From assembly GCF_019097595.1 (NCBI RefSeq), contig NC_080719.1, forward strand, positions 19,282,001 to 19,346,000: a stretch of 64,000 nucleotides of DNA, read 5' to 3'. The notes beneath the pieces were generated by a model. It was not told the origin of the DNA. It searched no databases and saw only the letters and a list, made by a program, of their open reading frames with translations. The stretch comes from Hemibagrus wyckioides. Lineage: Eukaryota > Chordata > Actinopteri > Siluriformes > Bagridae. The position numbers and the translations under genes are program-made. Below, piece by piece: positions 33,345 through 64,000 of the stretch; positions within the stretch are counted from its first letter, which is position 1; each line of letters begins with the position of its first letter.

Positions 33345-33368
33345 CCCCCCCCCCCCCCCCCCCCCCCC
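33345..33368. repeat. Poly(C) run of 24
   Basis: Uninterrupted C24 preceded by 'gggttagccctaaccct', a short telomere-like palindrome. Long C runs are rare and unstable. Confidence 0.9.
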
Positions 33369-33896
33369 ACACACGCACACACTGTACATGCACACGTATG
33401 TATATCCACACACACAGCATATACACACATGGTGCCTGCCAGTCTCTGGCATCAGCTTTTCTTAAGCTGGTGGATTTGTAGCTAAACCCCTGCAGGCTGC
33501 TATTACAAAGGCGGCATCGGCAGCATTGCACTGCGGTGCTAAGACAAGGATCCACACGCTGCACAGACAATCGTACACCGCATACACTCCTTAAAAGCAA
33601 CCTGCAGATTAGGTATCAACTCTGTCCTTATAGCTGGAGGGTCAAACGATTGTTCCTTGTATAATATCAATGACTCATGAGTGTGAACCAACAGAAGAGC
33701 ACCACCTGCTGGTAAAAAGGCTGGATTCTTCTCATGATTATGAGCTCTGAGAGAAACTGTGATGAAGAAATCTATTAAAAATGCGTCCTGCACAGCAGTA
33801 GGTGCTCGTGGCCATATGCTTAGAGAAGATGGAGAGCACTTGGAGAAGATGATGGCAGCTGTGATGGATTAATAAACCTGCATTATCCATGCTCAT

Positions 33897-34505
33897 TTTT
33901 TTTCCCTCTCTCTCCCTCTCTTCTCTCTTTCTCTCTCCCTCTGTCACTCTCTCCCCTTTCTCTCTGCCTCTCTCACTTGTCTCTCTCTCCCCCCTCTCCC
34001 TCCCTCCCTCCCTCCCTCTCTCTCTGTCTCTCACTCCCTCTATCTCATTCTCTCTGCCCCCCTCCTTCTCTCTGTTCTCTCACCCCCCCTCTCCCCCTCT
34101 TCTCTCCCCCCGTCTGTCTCTTACTCCCTCTATCTCATTCTTACTCCCTCTATCTCTCTGTCCCTCTCTCTCACTTGTCTCTCTCTCCCTACCTCCCCCC
34201 CTTCTCTCTCTCTCCCTCCCTCTATCTCATTCTCTCTGCCCCCCCCTCTGTTCTCTCACTTCCTCCCTCTCTCTCTCTCTCTCTCTCCCCCTCCCTCTCC
34301 CCCCTTCTCTCTCCCTCCCTCTATCTCATTCTCTCTGCCCCCCCTCCTTCTCTCTGTTCTCACTTTCTCCCTCTCTCTCTCTCTGTCTCCCTCCTTCTCA
34401 CCCCTTTCTCTCTCTCTCTCTCTCTCGCCCCCCCCCCCCCGTCTGTCTCTTACTCCCTCTATCTCATTCTCTCTGTCCCTCTCTCTGTCCCTCTCTCCCC
34501 TTTCG
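33897..34505. repeat. 600-bp polypyrimidine tract
   Basis: Almost pure C/T on the plus strand, made of CTCT and CCCC blocks with internal repeats such as 'ctccctctatctcattctctctg' occurring five or more times. All LSLS-type frames here are artefacts. Confidence 0.9.
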
Positions 34506-35299
34506 CATGCCCCCCCGAACCCGCACGTATTTAGGAGTTTTCTTATCCTTGCACTAAGCATTCCTGAGTTGTTCACATGGAGCTCTAATCCCAGCCAAGG
34601 AATGTGAATTTTTTTTCCTGTAGTATACACTGTTCCCATGCATACACAACTAATACACACAAAAAACACCAACAATCATTTCACTTAGAGATGTCACTGA
34701 TACCTCAGTTCCAAATATACGATCTAATAACACAGGAGTCATTTTAATCTGATCCTGTTTGGGTTTCTGGAACTGTAAATGCTTAAATATAATGAGACGA
34801 TTATATTTTTTGTTAGGACTTCTGTTTCTCCTGGTCAAAAAATAATAATAATCAGGATTCGATTTAAAATCATATTTTGGAGCCATTTCTATAAGTTCCC
34901 TTATAGGATTTATTTGGGTTTAGGATTATTTTTTAATAATCCTAAAATTAATTTTTCCACTGTTTTTTTTTTTTTTTTTTAAACTGAAGAAACAGCATTT
35001 TTTTTGTCTGGCAGTGAAATGAACTGTTTAAATCCCAGGTCCATGTCTTACATGAATTATTAAATATGAATAAAATGGTTAATGGAAAAAATCTCTTCAT
35101 TTTAACGAAAACGATATTTTTCTTTTAGGATTTTTAAGTCACCCTCTGTAATTGATGTAAAATTCCAAGAACAAGCCATTATTTCTAATAAAAAAAAATA
35201 AATAAATAAAACAAACAAACAAATAAATAAATGAATAAACAGAATTCCAATAAGATTAAATTTAAAAAAGAAACAAAAAAAAAAAAAACCGAAACACGA

Positions 35300-36676
35300 G
35301 CAGGATTTTTTTGAAGCAAAAAATTTTTTTTCTGAAAGTTGTAGTCTATCACCGGTAGATCCACAGCCGATTAGACAAGACTCAAGGTTTCAGTATCAGT
35401 ATCAGGTTTTATCACGTCTCACAGGCAAAACGGTGGAAAGCAGAGGTTCCGGGGCAGGTTTCAGCTCTGTCTTTAATTCAAAAGTTTTTCACAGAGGAAT
35501 TCATCATAGAAATAAAAGATAAAAAGCATTTAAATTAAAAAAAATAATAATAATAATTGACAGGTTGAAGAATAGAAACAAAACACAGGAGCAGGTTTTG
35601 TTGTTGTTGGTGTTATTGTCGGACGTACAAGTTACCACTGACAAAAGTGTGGCATGTGTACAATGAAGCAATATAAAAAGAAAGTGTCACCGTTTCTGTG
35701 AAACCTGTGTAGCATTTCTTTGCTTCATGAACCATTTTTTCCCTTTAATCGCTCAATGTTGACATGAAAGATTGTGCCAGGTGAAACTGAAAAAACAAAA
35801 CAAAAAAAACCCCCCAAAACAAACGTCCCTCATCGAGATACTTCTCACAATGACAATGTGTTACTTTGGTTGCTTCGATTAAGCCTCGGTAAACTGAGCG
35901 AGACTGCAGCGACCCGGTAGAGCTTGCGATCTGTTTGGATACAGAACATAATTCATCTTTTCATCAAACATAGTCATAAAAAAATTCTTTTCAAAGCAGT
36001 CACACAGGCTTGTCAAAACCGCCACAGCTTTTTCAGAACAAAGAGGCCCACATTGTTGTTTTTTTAAAGAACTTTCCAGATGGCCAAATGCAGAACATCA
36101 AAATACAAGAAAAAAAAGAAAAGAAAAAGAAAAAAGAACAAAACAAAAAGACACGAATAAAACCACAAATGTTTCCTTTTGAAGAAGTGGATGAACAGAT
36201 GTGTTAAAATGTGAAGTCCTGTATGATCCCAGCTCCAGAGCTGGTGTTTTTCCTCCTGATTGGGCAGGATAGACCTGCAAACCTGACCAATCAGACAACA
36301 GATACAACTCTGAGGTAGATCGACGGCCAAGCTGACCTGGACATCAAAAGAAAAACAGCTGCAAAAACTCGAAAGGAAACGAAACGAAACGTGACTCCGT
36401 TGGAACTATCTAGGTGAAAACCAAAGCCGCTTTCGAATCTGCATCATTAGCCTTTGATTAGTTTAGCGTTTCGCGCATTTCTTCTTATTCTCAGATCCTT
36501 CATGTCTGAGCCTGTAAGTAAATACAAACTTAATCATAACCGAGTTGGCAAAAAAGGCACAATTTCCAAATATCCACATATATCAAGCTTACACCTGCTC
36601 CTTTAGCGTTAGTCTATACCAATGGGAACATTTTGATGGTCTTTGGTGGAAAGTATCTGAATTGCCTTGCTTTACA

Positions 36677-36707
<31 letters not shown>

Positions 36708-38292
36708 TTTATTGCCTTAATTCTTTTCTCTGCAGGATCTTAAATTGAACACCTAAGAGCTTCTTGGCCGCCGTTTTCCGATTTATTCCTATCTCTACGA
36801 ACCCTATCCGCTCTCTCACGCTCTGTTTATAACAGAATTGCATTTCTGATTCAATTCTAAAGTCACTGCATTTTAGATTCGCTTCTGATTGACAGCTGCA
36901 GCCCTTAATATTGCCATGAACTGGAGGGATAACTGCGGAAGAAAAATCGCAAACAAAACAGAAAAAAATCCAGGATTTACCTCCCCATGATTGAATTCGT
37001 TATAAAAATGGATCTCTCTCTCCCTCTTTTTTTTTTTTTTTACTCTTGTTCTGTACAACTCTTGCTTTCTAGCTAAAGAAACATTGCACTTCTGCCTCTC
37101 AGTACAAGAAATTTCTACACACTGTGTTCAAACATAAAAGGAAGAAAAACTGCCATTGAATAAAAACAAAACAAAAAGCATCATAATCTGCTCTCTGAAA
37201 AACTACTACTAATAACGAACGGTGTATCTCCCCAAGCTCGAGCGCTTCCACTATCATCTATACTCCCGTTCTTCACCCATCAAGCCCCGCCCCACATTCC
37301 ATAACCCCACCCACTATAACCACCCCTCCCAAACTAACAACAGCTTCATCTACAACTACCACATCGAGTTTGACTGAAAAAAGAAGGCAGAAGGAGGACA
37401 GCAGAATTCGTCTTTCCCGTGACACACGCACACACACTTTACACGACCTGCATTTGGAGAACAGCCTAGAGTAAAGCGTGTGAATTATCCGCTTTGACAG
37501 ACAGGAGAGAAGAGCAACAACAGCCGTGGAGCGTTATCATCTAAAACCCCGCTCTACAGTATTTACAAGGCAAATTACTGTTACTACATACCAAGAAGGC
37601 AAAGTGCGGAAGACAAAAGCAAAAAAGAAACCTCCCCATTGCTACTACCACAGCAAATTTTCTTTTCTTGTGTTTGTGTGTGTGTGTGTTTATGTGTGTG
37701 TGATAAACGGTCAGTAAAAACACACTAAAAACCATACTAAAAAGTCCTCTCATGCATCTAAAGGTACTAGCACACTGCATTTTTTTTTTTTTTGGAGTCC
37801 AGTGTTCACAGACTTTGGTCTGTGCCGAAGTCCTTGGTAAAAAATAAGCGTTCGTCTTGTTTCCTTTTCATTAGCAAAATAAAACGTCTACTTCTCTGCC
37901 GTGCCTGTCTGTCTTTCTGTGATGAGTTGCATTGTTTTGGTTGCTGATGCACCTGCTGCGGGTCTTTGAGGTTGTCGGAGTTGATTAAACCGTGGACTTC
38001 TGCGTTTTTTTTGTTTGTTTTGTTTTGTGTGGGTTTTTTTTTGGAACCTGTGCAAAAAAACGTGTCTTTTCCTCTGTGATGTCACTTCCTCAACGAGGAA
38101 GATAAGCCTGTAAGTCGTAGCAGCCCTCTTTTGACTCCGCCTCCAAACTCCTCACCTGGAAAATGAGAAAACAAGGCGGTGTTGATGTCACATGAACCGT
38201 GAACTGGACAAGTGTGAAAGTGGACAAAACCCAGATCTATAAGTAATTATTAAACACACAGAATAAGACTAAAGATGCTTTTTTTTACCCTT
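35300..38292 (-). other. rbms1: Probable rbms1 3' UTR
   Basis: About 3 kb of mostly unique, moderately A/T-rich sequence directly downstream of the rbms1 stop, with none of the surrounding transposons. Minus-strand ATTAAA hexamers lie at 35472-35477 and 35744-35749, and an AATAAA at 36782-36787. Long 3' UTRs are usual for RBMS genes. The true end is inferred, not seen. Confidence 0.45.
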
Positions 38293-56838
<18,546 letters not shown>

Positions 56839-57260
56839 TAATTCCTTCGTCGTTGATTCAGCGCTGAATAAAAGAATATGTCCGTACAAAAAGAATTCAG
56901 TGGTCTATTAGGCTACAGTAGAACTGTATTTTTTCCACATCGCACTCTTCTGGTGTCGGTCGCTCCCGAAAAAAAAAAATCGGTATTTGGAGGGTTTGAC
57001 GTGCCAAACAAAAAAATATTACCGTGTCGATGGTTTATTCCCACCTCGGCCCGTCCAACCAGTTTCGGTAAATCGCCTGGTTCATTGATCTTCGTTCTGT
57101 TGCCCGCAGGAAAGACCCACCTACTGTGGAACGATCCATTCGTCACTCGGTCTGCGGGGGTGGCTTCAACGCCTAGCGCTCATCTAATGTTTTTGTTTTC
57201 AGTGTCGGAATAGTTGACCGCGAAGCTAGAAGATATGAAACCTTATTGAACCGACACAGA
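56839..57260 (-). promoter_or_regulatory. rbms1: Promoter and 5' UTR region of the rbms1 short isoform
   Basis: CpG dinucleotides are frequent here compared with the window, and a dense CpG cluster lies just inside the first intron near 56700-56720. No TATA box stands out. A 111-codon plus-strand open frame (56878-57213) runs antisense through it; I regard it as chance. Assignment rests on position before the MMIF exon. Confidence 0.45.
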
Positions 57261-58089
57261 ACACGGAGTGACTACTAACACTTAGAATACACGCTTTTTA
57301 CAAACGAATAATGGTTGGCTCCAACCCTACGCCGAGCTCTTGGTTGTCTCCAGCATGCATACCACACATTCCACAACCTGACCATCAGATCCCATTTACA
57401 ATGCAGCCATAGAAATGCGCCCTAGGCCACCGGGACAGTCCCATCCCGATGTGTCCCGTGTGAATTGTTGCTTGAAAGGAGATTAAGTTATCTTTCAGAT
57501 ATTTTTTTTTTACAGAACCTGTAACCATGATCCACTATGACGACTGCGACTTGTATACATGTAACAAAGCAGTGGAACCCATACAATCTAGTCTGAAGTT
57601 CATGATAAGGCCTAGTTAGCAAAACCTGAAAAGAAAAACCCTTGTGACAGCATGAAAACAAATAGTTTGCAACCAAATGACACCACCCATGCTTGCCCAG
57701 AGCCTTGCCTTTTCTAGCTATTCATAGGATAATCCAGTGCTGTAATCATTGTGTCACACCTTATACAGGCTGAATGAACACAGAGCATCTCTCACTATGC
57801 ATGTGAGGTTTAAACCCACTGCAGAAGAGACCTTCTGGTAGACATAAACACACACATCGTCAACACACATGGTGTTTTAAACTTTATTTACCTGTGTCAG
57901 GGTGTTTTCACACCTGGGCTAAACACGCCAGTCTACACCAGGACTGATTCTGGGCTTGTTTGGGGGAGGGGCTAGAAACTGCAGGTTTGCTGTCCCATAG
58001 AAGAACTGTGGAAAAAGACAGGAAAAAAAAAAAATGAAATTGTGTGTTATGAACACAAGTATGATCTATCATCGGTTAAAGTTAGATAA

Positions 58090-58260
58090 GATCATTGGAC
58101 ATCTGAGTGGAAGGTTGTGAATTCAAATCCCAGCATCCTCAATCTGCTAGTGCTGGTCCCTTGAGCAAAGCCCTTAACCCACAACGTCTTAGTTGTATAA
58201 ATGATATTCGTTCTGTTTTAGGCCATCTGCCAAATACTGTAAATGAGTCTCCTTTAGTTT
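58090..58260 (+). repeat. SINE-like repeat with B-box
   Basis: 'gttgtgaattcaaatcccagc' (B-box-like), 'cccttgagcaaagcccttaac' and the tail 'ggccatctgccaaatactgtaaatg', which is typical of otophysan SINE/LINE tails. Confidence 0.65.
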
Positions 58261-58329
58261 TGAAGATTTTCTCACTGTTTTATAGCTCGTCGCTTCTGGG
58301 AAAATGCTTACCATTAATTTTTTAAAGCT

Positions 58330-58850
58330 TTCTCCAGTGCTAGTCCAATTAAGTGCTCTCTATAAGGTATATATCCTCCCCCAGAGTTGGGTTTTGATCT
58401 ACAAGGCAATGCTTTTCCAATCTGTCCAGTTTCATCGAGTCTGTGCCCTCTTCAGCCTCAGATTCCTGTTCTTGGCTGACAGAAGTGAAACCCAATGTGG
58501 TTTTAAGCTAGTGTATCCCATCCACCACAAAGTTCAATGTGTTGTGTGTGCTAGATGTTTTTTTTCCCTGCTCACCACAGTTGTAAAGAATAGATATTTC
58601 ACTTACTGCAGCCTTCCTGTCTGATTCAATCAGTCTGGCCAGTCTCCTCTGGTCTCTCTCATCAACAAGGCATTTCCACTGGCAGAACAGCTAATCACTG
58701 GATGCTTTTTGTTGTACACGCTAATCAGTGTAAATTGTTGTGTGTGACAATCCAAGGATTTTTTACTTGGAAATATTAAAACCAGTCGGTCAGGCACCAA
58801 TAGCCATGTCATGGTTATAGTCAGTGAGGTCACATTTTCCAATATTCATT
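58330..58850. mobile_element. 'CTTTATTAGG' family, copy 4 (internal part)
   Basis: Shares 'cctcagattcctgttcttggctgacagaagtg', 'ctcaccacagttgtaaag' and 'ctctcatcaacaaggcatttcc' with the copies at 5390-5897 and 11406-12116. The terminal repeats are not preserved. Confidence 0.55.
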
Positions 58851-59399
58851 CATTTTTCTTATGTGATCAACTGAAACTAAACTGTATCTCTGTTTTGTTA
58901 CCTTACAGGTTCGTAGAAACATATAGATAACATATAGATACTTTTTTCAACCCTGGTAGTGTGATAACTCTTTACAGATGTGAGTTATCAGGTTAAACTT
59001 GCAGCTTGATTTTAGTAGGGCATTCACGGTCACAGGGTGGTGTCAGGACATAATCACATGAGTCCTGACCTTGTTTATGTAATTGGAGAATAGAAATTGT
59101 GTGGGTGAGAAAGACAGAGCTCTCAGCACTGCTTAGGTACTGTATGATTTTGTAAAGCCACTACAACTCATCATGAACACATCAAAGCTGTAGCTGTTTT
59201 GAAGAGGCCCATGAGCACAGTAAAAAAAAAAGAAAGCTTCTGCAATCTTGGTGTCAACCACAAACTACAAATAGCATTAACCACCACCACCACAGCATTG
59301 TTATTAAACACAACATTACAATCTATCAGTGAAGACATTTTCTCATAACTGGATTGGAAAACAGTTAAACAGCAACCATTTACAGGAAACATCCAGATT

Positions 59400-59474
<75 letters not shown>
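59400..59474. repeat. (ATCT)n array
   Basis: About 19 ATCT units, the third such array in the window. Confidence 0.95.
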
Positions 59475-59899
59475 CTATCTCTATGATCCAGTACCTTGCT
59501 TGCTTTACTGATAAAATATAAAATAAAAACAATAGAAATAAAAACATGACAGGATGTGCAGTTATTGGAAAATAATCAGTGATATATTAGTAATGTCTTA
59601 TTTATCAAAGAAAGCACTTTACAATTTTCCAATAGATGTTGCATCATCAACTCTAATGTTTTATGGTTTTAATCTCGGGAAATGTCCACTGGAGTTTGTT
59701 TCTGTAATCATACATGTCCCTGTTTTCTCCTGAAGTGAACAGCAGAAAATTGTAGCTTGGTACTGACAATTTCAACATGCATCATCAGTGGATTGTGGAG
59801 ACTTCTTCAGAAAGGTTAAATAATGCAAACCAAAACAAAAGGCTCTGTCATATCATTATCATTTATAGATTTTTTTTATTTGAATTATATTTATTTTTT

Positions 59900-60085
59900 A
59901 TCAATGCAGGGAACTAACCCAGCTGCAGACGGGTTAACGCTCAGTGCCGGTCTCAAGCCCGGATAAAATGGGAGGGTTGCTTCAGGAAGGACATCCGGTG
60001 TAAAACCTGTGCCAAAATCAAATATGCGACTTGAATGATCCGCTGTGGCGACCCTGAACAGGGAGCAGCCAAAGGAGAATTATAA
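59900..60085 (+). repeat. LINE 3'-end-like fragment
   Basis: 'gaaggacatccggtgtaaaacctgtgccaaa', 'atatgcgacttgaatgatccgctgtggcgaccc' and 'ggagcagccaaaggagaa' form the recognisable 3' tail of a fish non-LTR retrotransposon. The clade is not decided and no coding part is present. Confidence 0.6.
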
Positions 60086-63000
60086 TTACATTTGAATTAT
60101 AAGTGGCACTACTGTTAATCGACATTTTATGACCAATTAGCCTCAAGAGCACTTTTGTGGTATAAAAGTATACAAGGTTAGTCTCTTGTAGCAAGTAGCA
60201 AGATGATTGAACTCTACTACAATTTTTGCAACCACTTAGTACAAAGCCTCTCACTGTGGTGGGTCTATAGATGGTGCCGTGAACACAAGAGGTCAATCCA
60301 GAATGAAGACCCTGAGTCTATCTGAATAAAGGTGCAATGTCAATAGGTCAACAAGCAGGAGTGTAGGACACAGAGACAGAGATGGAGAGGGAGGACAGGG
60401 GAGGGCGAGGTGAAAGAGCCAGGGATCCGATTCAGCAGAGAGGGAGGTCATTCGGTGAAAGTCAGGCGGCAGACACAGAAAGCATGACGGCCTTCTCTTT
60501 GTAAAGGTCTGAATGAAGCTGCTGGCTTTGCACTTATGGGTCACGCTTCCTTGCACCAGTTCTGTTTTTTTTTTCAACCCTTGACTGACTGAAGTGGAGT
60601 GAATAACATGCTAAATACTGCCAACCACCCCCCCCACACACACACACGTTATCCTTTCTAGCTCTCCTTTTGATTGATTCACGTTGTCCGAAAACACGAC
60701 ATCCAGAAGGTGAGTAAAATCTAAAGTGTAATCTCATACATCATTCACGATTGGCAGTTGCACAAACACACCCACCTCCCCTGTGGGTGTCCAGTCACTT
60801 CCTGTGCAAAGGTCATGGCTTTTAGCATTCATTCCAGACTCCCTCCCACCCAAAGAACACTCACACACACACACTCACACGCACACTTTCTCTGAGAGCC
60901 ACAGACATACACAACAGAATTGGAGAGAACAGAACGGAGGAGAACAGAGCAGCACAATCCAGAGTCTGTCTGTCTGAGCTCAAGCCGTTGCTGAGCAACA
61001 TTGCAAACTCAGCCTGTAAACAGTACGTCCGCCGAGTCTCAGCTGCCGTGTTTGTGTAATCGCTCTGTGGTTTCAAGCCCTGTTCCATTCCATAGAGGAA
61101 TGCTTTGAGAACATGTATGCTATGTTTGCACAGTTCTCTGTCTCACACACACACACAGGAAAGAAACTCTTTTCTTCCCTGACCCTACATTTGATAATAG
61201 GCTATTTAAAGGACCCTTGTCCTCTTAGGGTCACATTGTATGCAGAAAGAGCATCTGGCTCTTCGTACAAATAGAACGGGTCACGGAGCACGTGCTTTCC
61301 TTTCTCTCATTCAGAGAGAGAGCCACAAATCTGAGCTGCCAGGGCACAATTAAAATCAATGACACACTGCTAAAGGTCAGGCCTCCAGTACAAACACAGC
61401 TATTATTCACACACCGGCTACACAACATATGCAGATCATATTTAGACATCATTGTTCTTAACACGTCCCTCGCTTTACTTAACCAAGGGTTTGCAAACAG
61501 AAATAGATCAAGATAAATACAATAAAGGGTTTAAAATAAACTTCAGTACATTTGCTTGAATCATGAGTCATGTCTTTATTTAGAATTCATTATGGCTATT
61601 ATTTACGGTATGGTATTTATTCATACACTAATAAACAGATTCATTCCAACAGATTTTAATTTCTCTGAAGCAAGACAGAGACAATATTAGGAAGAAACCT
61701 CGAGAGGAAACAGATTGTGTGATTATAAATTTCCCTTCTATAACTGTGGTCAAGAAGTGCAGTTGCGTAAATAGGAAATTCGTTTAACACAAAGTCTGTC
61801 TTGTCGAAGTGATCAACTGTTACACTGTACACTAAAACCACCTTTATGGTTTCTACACTGATCTCATGTATCTCTAAAATTTCCACATGGCCCATCCTCA
61901 GCAGCAGCGAACGGCCTTCAATTGATGAGAAGTCCAAGCAGAAGTAGGGCATCATGATAGATTGGGCAGGTCTGGAGAGCAGAAGGGGTCAGGATCAGGT
62001 TTCAAATGCGCTATAAACCATTGCACTGAAGCTTATTGCACTGAATCAGATCAAACGGCTCGATCCATACTGTCTGGTTGTATGCACGTTTTTCAAAGTA
62101 AGCTAAAACCCTATACTGGATCTCTCTGTCCTTAATAGTGTGCTTACTTTGCCTTTAATTATTCATTCAGGTAAGCTTTACCATATGACCAGTCAGGTAA
62201 ATCTCAGCGCAGCCAGACCTCAATATACTGCACAATATAAAAATATACATAATTCATAAAGCATATGTATATTATACAGCAGTATAAAGCCACAGTGTGT
62301 ATAATAGCTCAGAGATACTCAAGCCTGGATATGGCAGTCTTGTAGACTATTGATCTAAATTCTTGGCTGCTTTTTGGCCACCGCATTAAATATGTATTAG
62401 TCTTAATGACTGATCAGTGCCTGGCATCTCAGCCCTGAAGCCTACTCCAAGCTTTGCTGTCTAAAGTGCCCACTATCAGTATTCTAAACTCTATTATTGA
62501 TGACAAGGGGCATTGAGCATTTCTAAGGACAAACATTTTTTTTTACACTTTCTTCAACACTTTATATGAAATATTAAAAATGCAAACTTGCATGTGTATA
62601 TTTATATATAAATACTGTATATACTATACTATTCACTATATATAGTGAATGAAAAAATTTCTCTTCCCACACTGGTTTGAAGTCATTTTCAATAAAAGTC
62701 TAAAAGCGCCGGCCTTGACTAATAGCTAACTGACGACACGTTGAGAAAAACATACGACTGTATCGTCATCGTGGGCCAAAGTGTCATGCTATATTTTTAC
62801 TGGAAGCCTTGGGCTGTTGTAAGCAGACATCATCTCATTGCTGAATTATAGATGGGATGCTCAATAACAGTCCCAGGAGGAACAAGGGGATTGGGTCGCT
62901 TATGGATTTCAGACATATCCACATCCACCTCGACCTTTTCTTCGCTAACATACATGTTTTTAATGAAGAGATTTGAAATAACCTGCATACATGACATTGA

Positions 63001-63398
63001 AATGATGGCTTTATAAATGGAAGGTATTCAGTGACTCAGATACTTACAGATCCCAGGGAAGGCTGCTGTAAACAAGATAATAGCCTAAAAAAGTAAAAAA
63101 AAAAAACAAATCAACAAAAACACTCCATTAAATGATGACATTAAAATTTGTGTCAAGAAGACAAAATCAAATCATATCTGACTTAATTTATTCATTTCAA
63201 TATAACAAAAGTAACGTTTTGGGATCATTTTCTGAGCGTTGTTGCATTTCTATGATTTCGCTTCCTCTTTTCATTTCCTCATTTCCTTTCTCAGGATGCA
63301 AAGAAAGCAAGGCAGGAAAGATGAAATTATGCCAAAAATAAACATACATCCAAGATGCTTGACGTTTTATTTTTCCTTATCTTTTTTTCTGAAGCATT

Positions 63399-63433
<35 letters not shown>

Positions 63434-64000
63434 GCATCAGCATTTTGCTCAGCAAACATGAATCATGAAGCAGTGTCTATAAGTCACTTCACGATGGGCC
63501 TTGAATTGAAGGATTTCTTCAGCCTCTGTATTGTGAAGCGGTCAGTAGGCGTTCCTACTACTGGTTGCTATGGTAATAACGATAATCAGTGGTAATCTTG
63601 CTAAACTGAAACACTCTGGCGAGGCATTTGGCGTTTGTATATATAAAATTCAGCAGCATATATATATAGATAAGGATATATATAAGATGAAGATGAAGGA
63701 GAAGCAGCGTGGTAGCTTTGTTAAGGATCACGTGCGCTCAACTTTCTTCACTCCTATTGGTTGCGTCGATGGACATGCCCACATCTACCCACTGAAGGTC
63801 ACTGACCCTCATGATGAAAAGTCACTCAGGTCACTTTGTCGCTGCGAGTCTCTGTATGTGTAAACAGAGCATAAGACATGCATAGCAATTAAAAAAAAAG
63901 AGAAAAGAAAAAGAAAAAGGCATATTTTTGTAATAGAAACCAATTGCTTCACATCTCCAGCCTGCATCCCGGACCATTTGTGAGTCATTCCACAGCCACT

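Larger units (their letters stand above)
57261..64000. other. Upstream rbms1 region: no coding exon recognised
   Basis: I find no RBMS1 long-isoform first exon and no other coding homology. The stretch holds SINE-like and DNA-transposon fragments (about 58090-58850), an (ATCT)n array (59400-59474), a LINE 3'-end-like fragment (59900-60085), short CA runs and (AAT)n at 63402-63432. It is probably intron of the long rbms1 transcript or intergenic DNA. Confidence 0.5.

Noticed and set aside
32339..33430. Long Tyr/His/Thr- and Val/Cys-rich frames on both strands
   Set aside because: Direct translations of CA/TA satellite; all frames open at once and the period equals the 62-bp repeat.
33889..34675. 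222-, 185- and 139-codon LSLSL / RERER frames
   Set aside because: Polypyrimidine tract; open in several frames on both strands, no homology, no splice context.
56878..57213. 111-codon plus-strand frame opposite the rbms1 first exon
   Set aside because: No recognisable domain, lies in the 5' flank with raised CpG where stops are rarer; most likely chance.
57885..58008. Exon-like interval (minus strand, TTCCACAG ... ACACAG|GTAAAT) upstream of rbms1
   Set aside because: All three frames hit stops and no RBMS homology is seen; 'agggtgttttcacacctg' looks like a repeat end. It could only be a non-coding 5' exon, which sequence alone cannot show.
63720..63760. E-box CACGTG and inverted CCAAT (ATTGG) near the right edge as a promoter
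   Set aside because: Single short motifs without a start site or exon in view; not enough to call a promoter.

Overview
This is nuclear DNA from a ray-finned fish. Genes are split into many small exons with GT-AG introns, microsatellites are very dense, and there are decayed Tc1/mariner elements and ostariophysan-type SINE tails. The repeats look siluriform (catfish)-like, but that level of assignment is inference. There is no bacterial, phage, CRISPR or organellar content.

Three protein-coding genes lie head to tail on the minus strand. From left to right they are pla2r1 (M-type phospholipase A2 receptor; 5' part only, eight coding exons, 1517-9080), itgb6 (integrin beta-6; complete, 16 coding exons, 10892-24305, 778 aa) and rbms1 (single-stranded nucleic-acid-binding two-RRM protein; complete short-promoter isoform, 13 coding exons, 38293-56838, 398 aa). 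I rebuilt every exon by hand from the splice sites. All three reading frames close: each exon length agrees with the phases of its two introns. Order and orientation match human 2q24 (PLA2R1-ITGB6-RBMS1), so this is conserved vertebrate synteny.

Layout. 1-1500: (GGAT)n array left of pla2r1 exon 8. 1517-9080: pla2r1 exons 8 to 1. 9081-10891: compact intergenic stretch holding the pla2r1 promoter and the itgb6 3' UTR. 10892-24305: itgb6 exons 16 to 1, with Tc1 relics in introns. 24306-about 35300: intergenic, with a large A/T tetranucleotide inverted array, a truncated Tc1 element, (ATCT)n arrays, a 62-bp minisatellite and a 600-bp polypyrimidine tract. About 35300-38292: probable rbms1 3' UTR. 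38293-56838: rbms1 exons 13 to 1. 56839-64000: CpG-containing promoter region of the short rbms1 isoform, then upstream sequence or long-isoform intron with repeats only.

The three genes do not form a pathway. They are a membrane receptor for secreted phospholipases, an epithelial integrin subunit and an RNA-binding protein. The most interesting points are a likely GC-AG intron in pla2r1; an Ile-Pro-Glu-Cys-Gly loop at the integrin metal site where Gly-Gly is expected; an NPLF motif in place of NPLY in the integrin tail; and long dinucleotide or polypyrimidine tracts set directly against splice sites in all three genes. I found no convincing new biological system.
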